Notes: generated by a model not told the origin, from the letters alone. A stretch of DNA of 64,000 nucleotides from Chaetomium olivaceum (GCA_039881045.1 JAYWVB010000007.1:992001-1056000), one strand, 5' to 3'; counted from the stretch's first letter, positions 52,900-64,000 are shown. A program made the numbers and translations.

Positions 52900-55383
52900 G
52901 TTGAGGGATCGAGGCCGCAAGCAATGATGGTAGGAGGAGCGGGGTCCCCAGTTCAAGAAAAATAAAGATTTATAGATGGCCGGGGCACTGTGAGCCACCA
53001 CTCGGACAAACCCGAAACTGAAAACGGATTGGGATCAGCGGTCCATTGTTCTCGGCACATACCAAGGAACGCGATTTCTGTTCAGCTATATATACACTAT
53101 GGTACCTCAAAGCGGTTTGATTTTTTCAGCCATCTGGGTGCCGACATAAGCCAGGCCAATGTTCAGCTTAGGCACCTAGCTTGTCAAGTTCGGTTGCCTC
53201 CACGTTCCGAGCTCCTTCCGCTCCGTGGCCATGCAGTCGTTCAGTCGGTGGTTCCCATTTTGTATTGGAACCCTTGAAGTCTATTGCATACTTACCTAGA
53301 TACACATGACGGGACCGAATCGCACCACGATTGACCTTACCTAGGTACCTTACCTAGGTAAGTAGACCTTACTTACTCCGATACTTAGGTACCTCGCACA
53401 GACTACCGTAGGTAAGGCAAACTTCTTTCCCACACACTCATCTGTGACATACAATGACAGCCGCTTCTTTTGACGGCCGGCGTCGGATATTCACGCTCGG
53501 TCCTCGAGACTGACCGTTTTTTTCGTCTTTGATTCCTAGCGATAGGGACAGGGTAAGTGTTTCACGACAGAAACTATCGGAGTCCTGGCACTATTCATCG
53601 GCAGCCAGCTGAGGGTTGGGAGTGGCCGGCAGCATGCGGGTGAGGCACTGTTCGTTGGGCATCGAGGATGGCATGTCCCAACTTTGACAGTGTTACACAG
53701 CCAAGAGGTTTGCTTTGTTCCCTGCCAATGGAGCCCATCCATAGAGGCATTTCCTCGTCGGGTTTCCTGAGTGGGAACTCCGATCCCGCCTGTAGTTCGG
53801 CTCAGGGCGTCGCCTCGTACTCGCGAACGGAGCGGTTGCCGAAAACTGACAGCCCAAGTCACGTCCTTCAGGATGCATGCGCAGCTACTGCGACGCTCCG
53901 GTAGTCATGCGAAGTAGGGGTTAGCTTGAGAACGGGCGGGCATCTAATTTTAATAAATGATCCTGGTTCGGATGGTGACACATCCCGCGCGCAGGAATCT
54001 ACACAGTTGGGGCTCTTGTTATATGTGTAACATAGGTATAGAACCCAGTCCGCCTTCGGTCGTTTCAAGGGCCGGGGTCCCATAGACAGCAAGCTTGAAC
54101 CTGAAGGCCAAGTAGAACGTCGGTTGAATATGGGAAAGAGGGTGTCGTCCTGGCCGCCGTCGCTTCGCCTCCGGCGGCTGCATGTCATTGGTGTTTTTGT
54201 CCCCTTCCACGCATGAGTTTATGCTCGCGACCGGAGAAGCTAAGCCAGTCCACCATGGCGTTTTCCCATCCCATGTTGATCCTACTCTCTGTGTTACCAT
54301 AAAATCAACGCCTCCCGTCGTTGGCGCTTCCCCAGGTCATCTCGCTCAAAACAAGGCTTCTCGCGTTACACATAAGACTGCTGCCCTATTATTTGACGCG
54401 AAACCCAGCCCCAAACCTGCCAGAAAAGTCGCCGCAACTGGCGACAACGGAAACGGCATTCCTTGGATGTTGATTCGCTTTCTCGTGCCCCAACACACTC
54501 CACAGGTGATGATGCGCGGAGGTAGGATAATTTTGGCCCATGGCATAAAGTTCCAGTGGAAAGGTATGTCATATCATTCGTTAGCCGTCCCCAGCCACTA
54601 ACAATGGATGTCAGTACGTGTGATACAGAGGAACTCGCCTCGGGTAGATACGCTCTGCGATTTCGGAGCCAACAGTCCTATGATGGCATGCATTTCCCGG
54701 CATGACTTTCGAGCCACCAACCCCTCTCGAAAAGATTAGACCGGTCAGCAGCTCTACCCGCCGATGCCCAGCGTGCTCTATTGGCGAGCAAATCCTTTAT
54801 CGGGTGGAAGCTGGAAAGCCTAGCCATTATGGGCGAGAAGAAACCGAGACTACAATGCACTTCGTATGCATGGTTGTTGGTGACGAGCATAGTCAAGATA
54901 CAGCCGCAGGACCGAAGGGCTCCCAGCCAATCCGGAAACTCGCAACGGAAGCAGGGCATCGCGACCTATATTTCGCCCTTCTTTACTACCTTCCCAGCTA
55001 ATCACAACTCCTCGTCACCTTGCCTGACCTCTGGAGGAGTTCACATGCCCCCCCTAATTCGTTGTCATCCCTCCAACCTCCGATCCTCCAGCGCCTATCT
55101 CCTTTATGCCCAACGCGCGGAGAAACGGAGGGAAAAATATGGATTGGGCATGCACGCCACCCTCGGCAGCTCAGATACCAAGCCCGCCATAATCCCGAAA
55201 CTCGTGAGACGTTATATATGCAGGTGATCTCTGTCATTTTGTGACAGATCTGTAGACCACATGGGCCCAACATCACGCCACAGCACAGCACAGCCATACA
55301 TTCTGCCTGCAATTTTCCGAGCGACTGCCGTTGTACCACTTCCCAGGCTGCTATCCTACCATTGGTCCACCCCGCAAAGCATC
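52900..55383. other. Long intergenic region with TAGGTA-palindrome cluster
   Basis: No gene recognised. Between 53290 and 53415 the words CCTAGGTA and ACCTTACCTAGGTA recur several times (listed as a repeat). Short ATG frames at 54182-54601 and 54781-55227 show no family features. Confidence 0.45.
53293..53420. repeat. Cluster of CCTAGGTA/TTACCTAGGTA palindromic words
   Basis: TTACCTAGATACA, TTACCTAGGTACC, TTACCTAGGTAAG, TTAGGTACC and CGTAGGTAAGG all occur within about 130 bp. The same word appears near 838 and 62990-63030. Confidence 0.7.
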
Positions 55384-56830
55384 ATGTTCGCCTCAATTTT
55401 AGGCGTTCCCAGCCACAGCGGCGGCAGCAGCAGCAGCAAGGCACACAAGCACGGCAGCCGACGCAGCACCAGCAGTACCAGCACTGGCACTAGCCACACC
55501 AAACCCAAACCCTCCCGCAGCGCCCAGCTGCGGCCCGTGGCGCCGGGGACAGTCTCGGCGTCCTTCCTGTTCGTGGTCAACGAACTGCAGGTGGACTACG
55601 AGCCGGCGTCGCCACAGGAGCAGCCACTGACGGACCAGTGGCTCAACACGATGCCGCCGCAGCATGCGAGCGCCTACGTGGGCGAGCTGGTCGGCACCGT
55701 GTTTCGGTACCGGGACGGCGTCGTGTCGCCGGCGCACGGGTATCTCTGGTGGGTGGAACCACAGACCTATTCTCTGAACCCCTTCTCTCCCCTTTCCCAC
55801 CTGGAACACACAAAAGAGGAAACACACAAGAAAAGAATGGGGAAAGCTGTCGGCGCCTTGCCTCACCCTGCTACCCCAGAACCCTCCCAACCCCCGGATA
55901 TCCCCCTGAAATTACCATCCCCGAGAAAAAGCAACCACCGCCACACCACACCTGCCACTAACCCCCTTCCCCGTCACTTAGGCACCGCCCGACCCTAAAC
56001 ACCGAAGGCCGCATCGTCCGTGTAAACCCAGCAGGCGTAATCGACGGCTGGCCCGCCGTGTACCGCGCGCAAACCGTCTTCGCCTGCTCCCCGCTCCTCG
56101 CCATGATCGTGACCGACGGCGACGCGTCGCTGGGCCACACCTTCCCGCGGCGCATGTGCGGGTGCATGGGCAAGTATAGCAGCAGTAGTGGCAGCGGGAG
56201 CGGGAGTGGGAGTGGAGGAGGGGGTGGCGGCGCTAGTAGTGGAGGGGGTGGTATGTACGAGGAGGAGGATGACGACGAGCGGTGCTCGACGTGGTCGCAT
56301 CTGCACTTTGTGGGGGGCGGTGACGAGCGGCGCGGCGGCGGCGGGGTGTCTTATGTCAATTCCTATGCGAGCGGCGATCCGTTTGTGGCGGGCGACGCGC
56401 CGTCGTGGGTGCCGGGGTTGGTGCCGGCAGTGTATCGGAATACGAGACCCGGCGTGGGGCCGTCGCGGGGGTTGTCCGGGGAGCTGCCGATTGTGATTGC
56501 GTTGATGGGGTTTCATGGACGGCCGGGGAGGGCGAGCGATGTGTTTCAGAGCCGGAAGTGGGATATGGGGCAGTGGCTCGGCTCGAGCAGGCCGTCACCC
56601 TATCGTGGGTATTCATTCTCACTTTGTTGGTTGGAATCACTGCCCAGGGCACCCGGCTGACGAACGCAGTGCCGAAATCGGGAGAGAGCCCCCGTGGTCT
56701 CTTCGTCCAAGTCTGTGCGGATAATCTGGTGGATGGCTTGGATGACTGTGAAGAGAACAACGTGCCAGTGGAGATATGGGAGCAGATCTTGCAGGATCTC
56801 GAGTACAGAACCGTGTTGGTTCAGGGTTGA
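55384..56830 (+). CDS. Conserved-looking protein of unknown function, 382 aa
   Basis: Exons are 55384-55748, 55982-56604 and 56670-56830, with introns GTGGGT...TTAG (233 bp) and GTGGGT...GCAG (65 bp). The spliced length is exact. The N-terminus (MFASILGVPSHS, then Ser/Thr/Lys-rich) leads to a folded-looking region VSASFLFVVNELQVDYEPAS ... MPPQHASAYVGELVGTVFRY. Across the first junction comes LNTEGRIVRVNPAGVIDGWPAVYRAQTVF. A Gly/Ser repeat (SGSGSGSGSGGGGGG) with an acidic EEEDDDERC patch interrupts the middle. The C-terminus is acidic and hydrophobic (LVDGLDDCEENNVPVEIWEQ). The first intron is unusually long and C-rich. No family recognised, no signal peptide. Confidence 0.65.
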
Positions 56831-57394
56831 TTTGATCGTTGAGATGTTGACTCGAGTTTCCTCATTTTATTCCATTCTCGCTCGAAACTTCTCTTCCGAA
56901 GCAACCAATGTCTTTTTTCTTCCTGATGCTGCCGGCCAGTTCAGATATTGTTGTTTTAGTGCCACCTTTATTATTAGTCCACTTGCCCTCAGCGGCGTGG
57001 TCTTGCCTACCTTGTGTGTTCAGACTTGCGGAACGGCGCTTGGTAAACTTTGTTGCAGCTCCCGGCTTTATTTCTCCCAGACTGCGGGTCCTTGGCGCGG
57101 ACGTGATGGCACAGATACACGCGGAACAAATGTTGGAATGAACGTTCAAGCATTTGTGCCTGAGTGTCTGGTCTAGTTTAGTCATGTCCCGGCCTCGCTC
57201 ATTACACCATACGCCACAACAGACCTTTGCTGTCTCACTCGACTAAATGCCATCTTGCGGCTGCCCGCCGCCGACAAGACTGTGGACGGGGCCGACTTGA
57301 TAATATGGCAGCCGCAGCCTCTCCCTTATGTCCACGCTGACTGGCAATCACAACCTTACCCCCTTAACACCGACGGTGGCCGCAGTCCCTCCAC
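56831..57394. other. Intergenic between convergent genes
   Basis: 3' flanks only. Nothing recognised. Confidence 0.5.
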
Positions 57395-58871
57395 TCATAC
57401 CACATCTGGTAACCTCACTGCAATGTCGCCGGATTGTGTGATGTAGCGTACCCATGGAAGCGAGGGGTATTGGAGCTGTGAACCATGTTAGCCGGAGTGC
57501 TAGTGAGGGAAAAAGGACCAGGCTGATAAAACATACCTTTGGCTCTGTGATCTTGAGATACCGCACCTGGATCCCACTTGTAGTGAAGTAGGGGATCTCG
57601 AACTTGACTTGGATCGGCCTCTTCGCCCCCTTGCCAGGCGCCCCGATACCGCCCATGCTGCCTCCGAACCCACCTGTCATACCACCACCATGTTCATCAT
57701 CGCCCCGGACACTAGGCAACCCCAGCTCGGCGCGCATGAGGAACTCCTTGCCACCCCCAAACTGCTTGATCTTCCACACGATGGCGCTCTGCTCCGGGGC
57801 GTAATGCACCGAGCCGACGTTGGTGCGGAAGCGCGGGGTATCGGCGTCATCGGGGACTGGGACTATAATCTCGACGTTGTTGGCGGTGCTGCGGCGCTTG
57901 AACTGGGCACGGGCCTTGAGCATGTACTCGATCCGGGAGCCGCTGTGGGACTCGACGACGCACTCGACCCAGATGAGCGGCTTGACCTGAGTGTTGAGGC
58001 GGTACGACATGAGCTCGAACTCGCCGTCGGGCGGGATGAAGCTGATGGTGCGGTCGTTCTCGAAGCGCGATAGGCGCACGCACTGGTGGAATTTCACGTC
58101 CTCCATCTCGATGGCCTTGCCGCGCGTGGTGCGCCCCGTCGTCTCGAACATGACCTTGTCGTTGAGCCCCAGGCGCAGCTCGGGCATTCCCGACAGGTAG
58201 CATTTCATTTTGATGGCGCCCAGGATCTCGGACCGCAGTACGTTACCGTTGGCCGAGACGAGCAGGTTGAGCGACTCGACCACGTCGAGGAAGACCTCGT
58301 TCTTCCGGTAGCGGATGCCCTCGGAACGCCATGACACGGCGTTGGTCACGGCGATGGGCGGACGAGCTATTTCAAGCTTGTGCGATTCCTGTGTGATATA
58401 TTCCTGGAGAATCTTTGACTCAGTCGTTTGCGGGTAGCCGAAGTCCATCATTTCATCGAGAAGCTCGTAGATGACGACAAAGTTGTCGCGGATGGATTCT
58501 TCCTCGAGCGCCTTGAAGTATTCGGTAAAGACCTCGACAATTTTGTGTAGGAAGAGTAGAATCTCGGCAGCATTGGTGTTTCGTTTTGTGAGAGCGAGCA
58601 GATATAGATTGTTGTGGCGGATGTAAAGGTACTATGGCAGGACCGAGTTAGCTACCTATGGCAACATGGAAAGCAAAGCCAAACCGGGCCAAGGAGCTGT
58701 TACGTTGATCCCTTCGTGGGAGAAGCATGGGGGAACCGCCGAGGACTCTTCTTCAGCTTCACTAAGGAGGACGGGAAACATCTCGACGGCGGACATGGGG
58801 ATGTCTCCCCTGTAGTTGCGGGCCAGGAGGGTCTTGCCCTTGAGGTCGAGAAAGAAGACGGCCGACGCCAT
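57395..58871 (-). CDS. apm1: AP-1 clathrin adaptor complex subunit mu
   Basis: Exons on the minus strand are 58871-58704, 58631-57537 and 57475-57395, all phase 0. The introns are GTAACA...ATAG and GTATGT...ACAG, giving 447 residues. It is the medium chain of the trans-Golgi/endosome adaptor that reads tyrosine sorting signals. The N-terminal longin-like domain starts MASAVFFLDLKGKTLLARNY (about 1-140). The C-terminal mu homology domain starts near WRSEGIRYRKNEVFLDVVES and includes SGMPELRLGLNDKVMFE, ALKARAQFKRRST-like and WKIKQFGGGKEFLMRAE. It ends WVRYITQSGDIAVRLPDVV. A Gly/Met-rich loop (GGGMTGGFGGSMGGIG) inside the second domain is a fungal-style insertion. Length normal, no breaks. Confidence 0.96.
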
Positions 58872-58943
58872 GATGGGCGGTTAGATGGGACAGCCGGAAG
58901 TATCTACGCCAAAGAATCGCAGGTGAGGTTGCAACGAGGAGAA

Positions 58944-58980
58944 GTTCGAGGGGTTCGAGAGGTTCGAGGGGTTCGAGGGT
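58944..58980. repeat. GGTTCGAG repeats
   Basis: Four near copies of GGGGTTCGAGAGGTTCGAGG-type units in the AP-1 mu 5' flank. Confidence 0.7.
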
Positions 58981-59048
58981 TTGTGAAGGCTACCTTGGCC
59001 TAAGATAGGAGGGGTGCTGCCCACGTCGATCGGGAATTCGGTCGGAGT

Positions 59049-59049
<1 letters not shown>

Positions 59050-59081
<32 letters not shown>
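59050..59081. repeat. (GA)n microsatellite
   Basis: About 16 uninterrupted GA dinucleotides upstream of AP-1 mu. Confidence 0.9.
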
Positions 59082-59088
<7 letters not shown>

Positions 59089-60742
59089 TCGATCGGGCCG
59101 GTCGCTACACGCAGGCTTTGAAGTTCCGCGGGACCAATCAAAGCTTTGTGGTGATAGGTATGTCGTCGTCTTCGTCGTTGTCGTCGTGGTGGAATACAGC
59201 CCGTGCCGTGCCTGTCACTGCCCGCTGGCTTCCGCAATGCCGCAGTGGATGTCAGGTCGCGCTATGCAGGGCTCGTGCACGGACTTGACCCACATTGTGG
59301 TTCAGATCCAGGAACCTCCATTTCATTGTGGGTTCGAATTCGGCTGCAGGCCAAACTTGGCTCCGAAGGTGGGGCACCACTGACCAGGAAATTTTCTTTA
59401 GTTCAAAAACATTTTTGGTTGTTGGGCTTTCCCTTCCCTTTCCTTTCTCCAACGCGCCCAATAGACAGTGCAGTCCATCGTACGCACAACAGGTGTCCAG
59501 CATTCTGCTGGCGCCAACTCGTGTCGTTGTTGATGAAGTCTGCGATTTCGAGGCGCGGAGAGGAATTCCGCGGCGCCATAAGAGCCGCCCGAGTATTGTT
59601 GTCCTGTAAAGGCGCATATTTGTTGCTTGGGCAGCGTCAGAGGCGCCGAACATATCATCAGTCGTGAACGCGCTTGTCGCACACAATGCATTTGAGTCTG
59701 CTTCGCCATGTCGGACCTGCAGCTTTACGACTTCCATAACCTAATGCTCCAGTCCCCGCCCCCGCAGATCCCCAAATAATTGAGGCAATGGTGGTTTCTG
59801 CATCGTGGTCAATCCTAGGTACCCACCCTCCTTGAGTCGGGACCTGACCAAAATGTCGGCGCCCAACGCATTCAGATTTCTTCCCCGTGCTTGCGAAATA
59901 CCTTGCGTGCGAAATAAATTACCCTGTACACGGGCATTCCGCGTAGAGGATACATGGGGACTGAATGGCCCGGAGCGATGCGGGCGCTCGCAATCACCCA
60001 CGTGTCTGCTCTCGACTCCAGGTTTGTCCTGTTTAAACTTTGATCCGTGAGCGACCGTGCTAAAGGTGGTAATATGAAACACCAGTCCACAAAAAACGGC
60101 CATGATCGAGTGGCATGTGAAAGAGGCGGGGTCGGATGGCTTGGCTTGCGTTTAACGAGGTTGTTCATCCGGTAACTATAGGCGACTTGAATTTTGATGT
60201 GATTTTGTCAAGATTACAAGGTTAGGACCACGCCTTTGGCGTGTGGTCGCCAAGGCGTAATCAAACCCCCGAGGTGGACCCAGGGGACCAGATGCGGTAT
60301 TTTTCAGGGTCAGATGCCCGCACACAGCTGTTTGAACCAGACACAGACATCACGACGGTTGCACTGCAGTAGTTGACCATCAATTGGCTCAACTGGCCGT
60401 AATTACACTGTTTTCACTACGTTTGACTGTCCCATCTCGGTATCCGTGGCTGTGGGTTTTCCAACAGATTTTCTCGCACATCAAAATCCAGGTATGGACC
60501 TACGGCGAATTGCCTATCCTCCTATAGTACTATCCTGTCCTAGCCCAATCGGATCTTTGTTTTGGAGGCTGGACGACTGGCTAAAATTACTATGCGCGTT
60601 TTGCGCACGAGATAGGGTCACGGCGCCGGTACTGCAGTTCGTCGATGGAGGGGGGATGCGACTGTATGGTCGCGCCCACCCCTCTTGGGGAGTAAATTGT
60701 TCCTCAACTTTTAGTTGAGACGTTTTGTCATCCATTTCCTTA

Positions 60743-60805
60743 ACGTACTTGCATAACGAGTGGCCCACCATAACGAGTGGGCCACTTTTCCCGGACCTCA
60801 ACCAC
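60743..60805 (+). mobile_element. Solo left end of a variant Fot1/pogo element
   Basis: 63 bases align without gaps to the left end of the 35.86 kb element (35860-35922), including the interior CTTTTCCCGGACCTCAACCAC, and TA precedes both. By eye, 56 of 63 match. All seven differences lie in the two 17-bp sub-repeats, which read CATAACGAGTGGCCCAC and CATAACGAGTGGGCCAC instead of CATAACGAAGCGCCCAC. No matching right end is found nearby, so this is a relic or truncated copy. Confidence 0.85.
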
Positions 60806-61397
60806 CTCGTGACCGATGTCTCGATGTGGAAACAAGAGCAGGAAGCGAAGAATCGACTCAGCATGCGAGAGCTCATAGGCAAGACAGATTCAATCGTGGC
60901 TACCCTTAACCAGCTACTTCAGTAAGTGCTTTTTATTTCGAGTTCCCAACGTAATGGCAGCATCGAAGACACCGTTGACCTCGGAAAGCAGGGATGACGA
61001 TCCTATCCAGATACACCTTTTTGCGCACGCCATCGCCATTCATGTCCACGCCCTCACGTCGGGTTACCAGCCCGCCGTCCCCGAAATCCAGCAGACACTC
61101 GAGAAAGTGCTCCCACTGTGGGCAAATCTTGATCCTTGCAACAACAAAAGCAACATTAAAGGCCTCTCGTGGGCGTTTTGCGTATCGGCAACTCTCGCTT
61201 CGGAAGCGCAGCGCGCCGTATTCAAGAAGGTGCTTTCCGCCGCGGCCTCTGCCAATCCCCCTCCAGCGGCAGTCGCTGTTTTTAAGTCCATAGTCGAGGA
61301 GTGCTGGAACCTGTTGGATGCAGGGGCACCGTCGTGTAACTGGCAGGACGTGATGGAGAGAATGGGATGTAATATCCACAGCGTCTTATTCGCATAA
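60806..61397 (+). pseudogene. Zn2Cys6-type regulator, 3' fragment beside transposon end
   Basis: Exon A (frame open to 60921) carries DVSMWKQEQEAKNRLSMREL and TDSIVATLNQLLQ. A 70-bp intron (GTAAGT...GCAG, 60922-60991) joins it in phase to exon B (60992-61397), which reads DDDPIQIHLFAHAIAIHVHAL, VLPLWANLDPCNN, GLSWAFCVSATLASEAQR and WQDVMERMGCNIHSVLFA, then stop. This is the C-terminal pattern of Fungal_trans_2-type regulators (Trp/Cys-containing helices with a final DW..VM region). No zinc cluster or start lies upstream, where the transposon end is found instead. Probably a truncated copy. If a promoter lies in the transposon end it could still be expressed. Confidence 0.6.
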
Positions 61398-61522
61398 TGT
61401 GCCGCATTGCATTACGAGTCATCAAGGATTTCTTCCTGGGTAACGATAGAGAAAAGGAAGGACGACACCGAAACACAGCCAGCATACGTTAGGTTCCTTT
61501 ATTTGTAGGTACCTACTTGATC

Positions 61523-62536
61523 TTATAATTCGAGGACTGCACACCACACATCCATTGCGCCTACTGACGCCCTACCCGTGGCCTTGACCCGTTCTACTTC
61601 GGTCCGAAGCTGCTGAACAATCTTGTCAATCTCCGCCCGGCGATCCCCGCTCAGCTCTGCATCCGCCACGCGCCGCTCGAATCGCGGTCCCAACATGTAA
61701 TCCACCTCGAACTGCCCTTCCAGCATGTCATCCGCCTGAGGCTCAACCCAGTGCCTCTCTTTTGTGTATCCCGCGTCCCTGGCCGCGGATAGAATGATGC
61801 GCTGGTCGGCGCCGGCGCGGACGTTCTGCTCTCGAAGCGCGGGCACTTTGGGGGTGTTGTAACGGTACAACAAGGCCTGGGCCTTGGCGGCAAGAATATG
61901 TGCCAGCTGGATGTCGCTCGACGGCTGGTATGACCATTCCGCTAGATAAATGCGCTGAATCTTAGCCTCTGCCAGCGTGTTGAAGATGGAGCGGGCGACG
62001 CTCTCGTCTTGGAAATACCAGAGGCTATGGCACATGACAGCTGAGTCGATGAAACTGCCGGCTGGAGCATCCAGCGCTGCGAGATAAGATGGCGTATCGT
62101 AGGGGAGGTAGGAGATACGAGACCCCAGGACGGATTTGCGGATGTGCTCGTGAGCCTCCCTCATGGTGAACGGATGGCCATAATCCTGCTGCGCCGGGTC
62201 GATGGCGGTGACGTGCCCGCTGTTGCCAACCTTGAGTGCCAGAACAAGACACGATTCCCCTTGTCCACAGCCGATATCCAAAACCCTCTCCCCTTGGCGT
62301 ACACCCCATGAATCGACTAGGGCTAGGCGCTGCCTAAACCTTGGCTCGTGGAATTTCGCGACTAGAGCAGGCTTGTGAAGAGAACAGGCGAGTAGGGTTT
62401 TCAGCTGTTGCTCTCTTATCCTGGTATTCTGTAAAAGCGGGGGAGCCGGGAGCAGTGTTGCTGACGACAGACTGGCCGAAGGTGATCGTGACGTGAAGGA
62501 CCGTTGTCTGCAAGACGGGCGTTTAGTCTTGGGCAC
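61523..62536 (-). CDS. SAM-dependent methyltransferase
   Basis: Class I methyltransferase of about 330 residues. The SAM-binding motif I is GERVLDIGCGQGESCLVLAL, followed by the acidic VTAIDPAQQDYGHPFT. The core ends in the IDSAVMCHSLWYF region, and the C-terminal part has RIILSAARDAGYTKERHWVE. The frame ends at 61523. No ATG lies in frame before residue 125 or so, and the upstream end (CRQRSFTSRSPSASLSSAT) follows a TTGCAG at about 62510 that could be a splice acceptor. The true start therefore lies in an upstream exon that I cannot place. Substrate unknown. Confidence 0.8.
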   Translation of the reverse strand: MPKTKRPSCRQRSFTSRSPSASLSSATLLPAPPLLQNTRIREQQLKTLLACSLHKPALVAKFHEPRFRQRLALVDSWGVRQGERVLDIGCGQGESCLVLALKVGNSGHVTAIDPAQQDYGHPFTMREAHEHIRKSVLGSRISYLPYDTPSYLAALDAPAGSFIDSAVMCHSLWYFQDESVARSIFNTLAEAKIQRIYLAEWSYQPSSDIQLAHILAAKAQALLYRYNTPKVPALREQNVRAGADQRIILSAARDAGYTKERHWVEPQADDMLEGQFEVDYMLGPRFERRVADAELSGDRRAEIDKIVQQLRTEVERVKATGRASVGAMDVWCAVLEL

Positions 62537-64000
62537 TTTATACGATGGATATTTGGGACGCCCAGAAATGGTAGCAAAACTTTCAATGCCATGGTGGCTT
62601 AGGCCGTGGACGCAACAATTACCGACCTACATGTAGCGGAGGCGCCCCGGAAAAGGAGCCGCTGCGCCGGTCTATGGCCACGGAAACCACTAGTATCGCC
62701 TAACTTGGCGCAAGGTGACTTTGTTCGCGAGCCAGAGCAAAAGCTTTCCTCTCATCTAAGATCAGCACCACGACTAACTAGTAATGCACCCATACACTTT
62801 GACATTTACACGAGTCTCCCAGGTATAACTTCATATTTGGTAAGATTCCTACCGTGGGCACAACGTGGACATCGGAGTTTGAGAGAACATAAGGACATTG
62901 GGAATGGCGAGTTTACGACTCTTTGGGACGCTAGTCTGCCGTAGATGGAAAAGTTGAAAGGGGGGGCGGGCGTTTGTGAGTGGTAGATATTACTAGGTAG
63001 CTATATCCACCTACCTAAGGTAGGTAACTTTGAGAACTTGATAAGTTCACCTGAAGCCAGCAAAAATACAGCCTTTGCACATTGAAGATCATCACCTTAG
63101 CGAATAATGCAAGTCATCCAGAAGTGACCATCCAGTCCATTGAATGGTATCGCATGCATGATGTACCTACGTAACCACCCTTTCGGCCATGATTTGAGTG
63201 GATTCTCGGACCGTCCATAACTTCCTGAAATTGGCGCATATGCAACCGTTGATGGTGCTGGCAACATTGCTTGACAAACCTTGTCCCTGTATGGTGTCCT
63301 GGGCGACGTGATCCATTTGGCGCACTCATGCAGAATTTGGCACGGCGCCAAAGCTGGCGCCAGGCGGCTGCTAGATCTTGTCGCGATGCGCCAACCTACA
63401 GATTACATACCGGGGTTGGGGTTGACTGGGTTTGCGCATCATTATTTGTCGCTAATGGAATTTGCATGTGCAGGTAAAATGTGGCTTTGTGTGCGGATGG
63501 AGTTCACTGGCAAGCGGCTCGGTCGAGTCCCGTACCTCGCCATGCTGACCCAAGGAGGACGAGAGATGTTTCCCTGTGAGACTACTTTAGCTTTGGTATG
63601 TACCTACATACATGTACATCAACCCGCCATAGCAACTACCCTGGGCGCGCATCAGCACCCAGGCTTATAGATGTTCGAAAATGCCTACCTAGGTTAGCCG
63701 ATGAGCTCTCGCCATACGCCCGTTAAAGTCAAGGGTGAGCGAGTGACAGCCAGCTACCGTACCTGATTATTCTCAAGACTGCTCAGGCGGTTGGGCGGGA
63801 CGATGATTTCCAGCTTACTTTCCGCGACAAGTAGCGGCCTTTCTCGGTTATCAGGTAGATTGCCTATACCCTGTCCTTTCTGCAGAAACAGGCCGACAGT
63901 GGTTTCAGAACCTGGTCGCCGATAAACCACCTCCCTCGCTGTGCCGCTCTCACTACAATTGATGCCTCGAATTTGAAACCAATTGGAACCGTGCCGCGGC
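62537..64000. other. Right-edge intergenic region
   Basis: It probably contains the first exon of the methyltransferase near 62540-62600. A palindromic CCTACCTAAGGTAGG lies at about 63010. A plus-strand frame at 63281-63475 that ends before GTAAAA might be an exon but has no recognised family. Nothing else seen. Confidence 0.4.

Larger units (their letters stand above)
58872..60742. other. Intergenic, AP-1 mu upstream and beyond
   Basis: It contains GGTTCGAGG repeats (58949-58980) and a pure GA dinucleotide run (59050-59081) upstream of the AP-1 mu gene. No gene is recognised between 59100 and 60742. Confidence 0.5.

Noticed and set aside
57609..58073. A 154-codon plus-strand frame inside AP-1 mu
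   Set aside because: Antisense shadow of a highly conserved minus-strand gene.

Overview
The window is nuclear DNA of a filamentous ascomycete, most likely a Sordariomycete. Inference rests on short GT-AG introns (about 50-230 bp) with CTAAC-type branch points, Zn2Cys6 regulators, a SAT4-type rhodopsin-domain receptor, a CBM1-bearing glucuronoyl esterase and a Fot1/pogo transposon. No chromosome end, rDNA, CRISPR array or bacterial operon is visible.

Layout. 0-4 kb: tail of a kinase-like gene, then a UV damage endonuclease (UVE1) on +. 4.5-6 kb: a complete Tc1/mariner-type transposon. 7-10 kb: two small candidate genes. 10.5-16 kb: PARP and a regulator with two zinc clusters. 16.5-19.4 kb: a multi-pass membrane protein and a broken RNase III-like gene. 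20.3-27.5 kb: SAT4-type receptor, secreted bicovalent-flavin oxidase and FAD monooxygenase, a possible small metabolic neighbourhood without a core synthase. 27.7-31.6 kb: an unrecognised frameshifted gene and an intact multi-pass membrane protein. 34-37.8 kb: a frameshifted PLP desulfurase-like gene followed directly by a complete Fot1/pogo element. 37.9-45.2 kb: CE15 esterase, alpha/beta hydrolase, single-pass cysteine-rich surface protein and a secreted DUF8021-like protein. 45.8 kb: intron-containing tRNA-Glu(UUC). 46.4-48.2 kb: F-box/2EXR-like protein with two tandem modules. 50.6-52.9 kb: a three-exon cysteine-rich microprotein and cytosolic tryptophanyl-tRNA synthetase, which has a GC-AG intron. 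55.4-58.9 kb: an unrecognised gene and AP-1 mu. 60.7-62.5 kb: a transposon end beside the 3' part of a Zn2Cys6 gene, and a SAM methyltransferase.

A recurring oddity is single-base frameshifts in otherwise well-conserved genes. Several sit exactly in G or C runs that are one base short (kinase-like tail, UVE1, the 27.75 kb gene twice, the F-box gene). Others are less tidy (flavin oxidase, receptor, PLP enzyme, hydrolase, 17.6 kb membrane protein). PARP, WARS, AP-1 mu, CE15, the FAD monooxygenase and both transposases are intact. Consensus undercalling of homopolymers is the simplest explanation, but real decay is likely for the RNase III-like gene and possible for the PLP gene.

Most promising for novelty are the zinc-ribbon-like microprotein at 50.6 kb, the three-exon small gene at 9.6 kb, and a variant pogo end at 60.7 kb in which both internal sub-repeats have changed in parallel.
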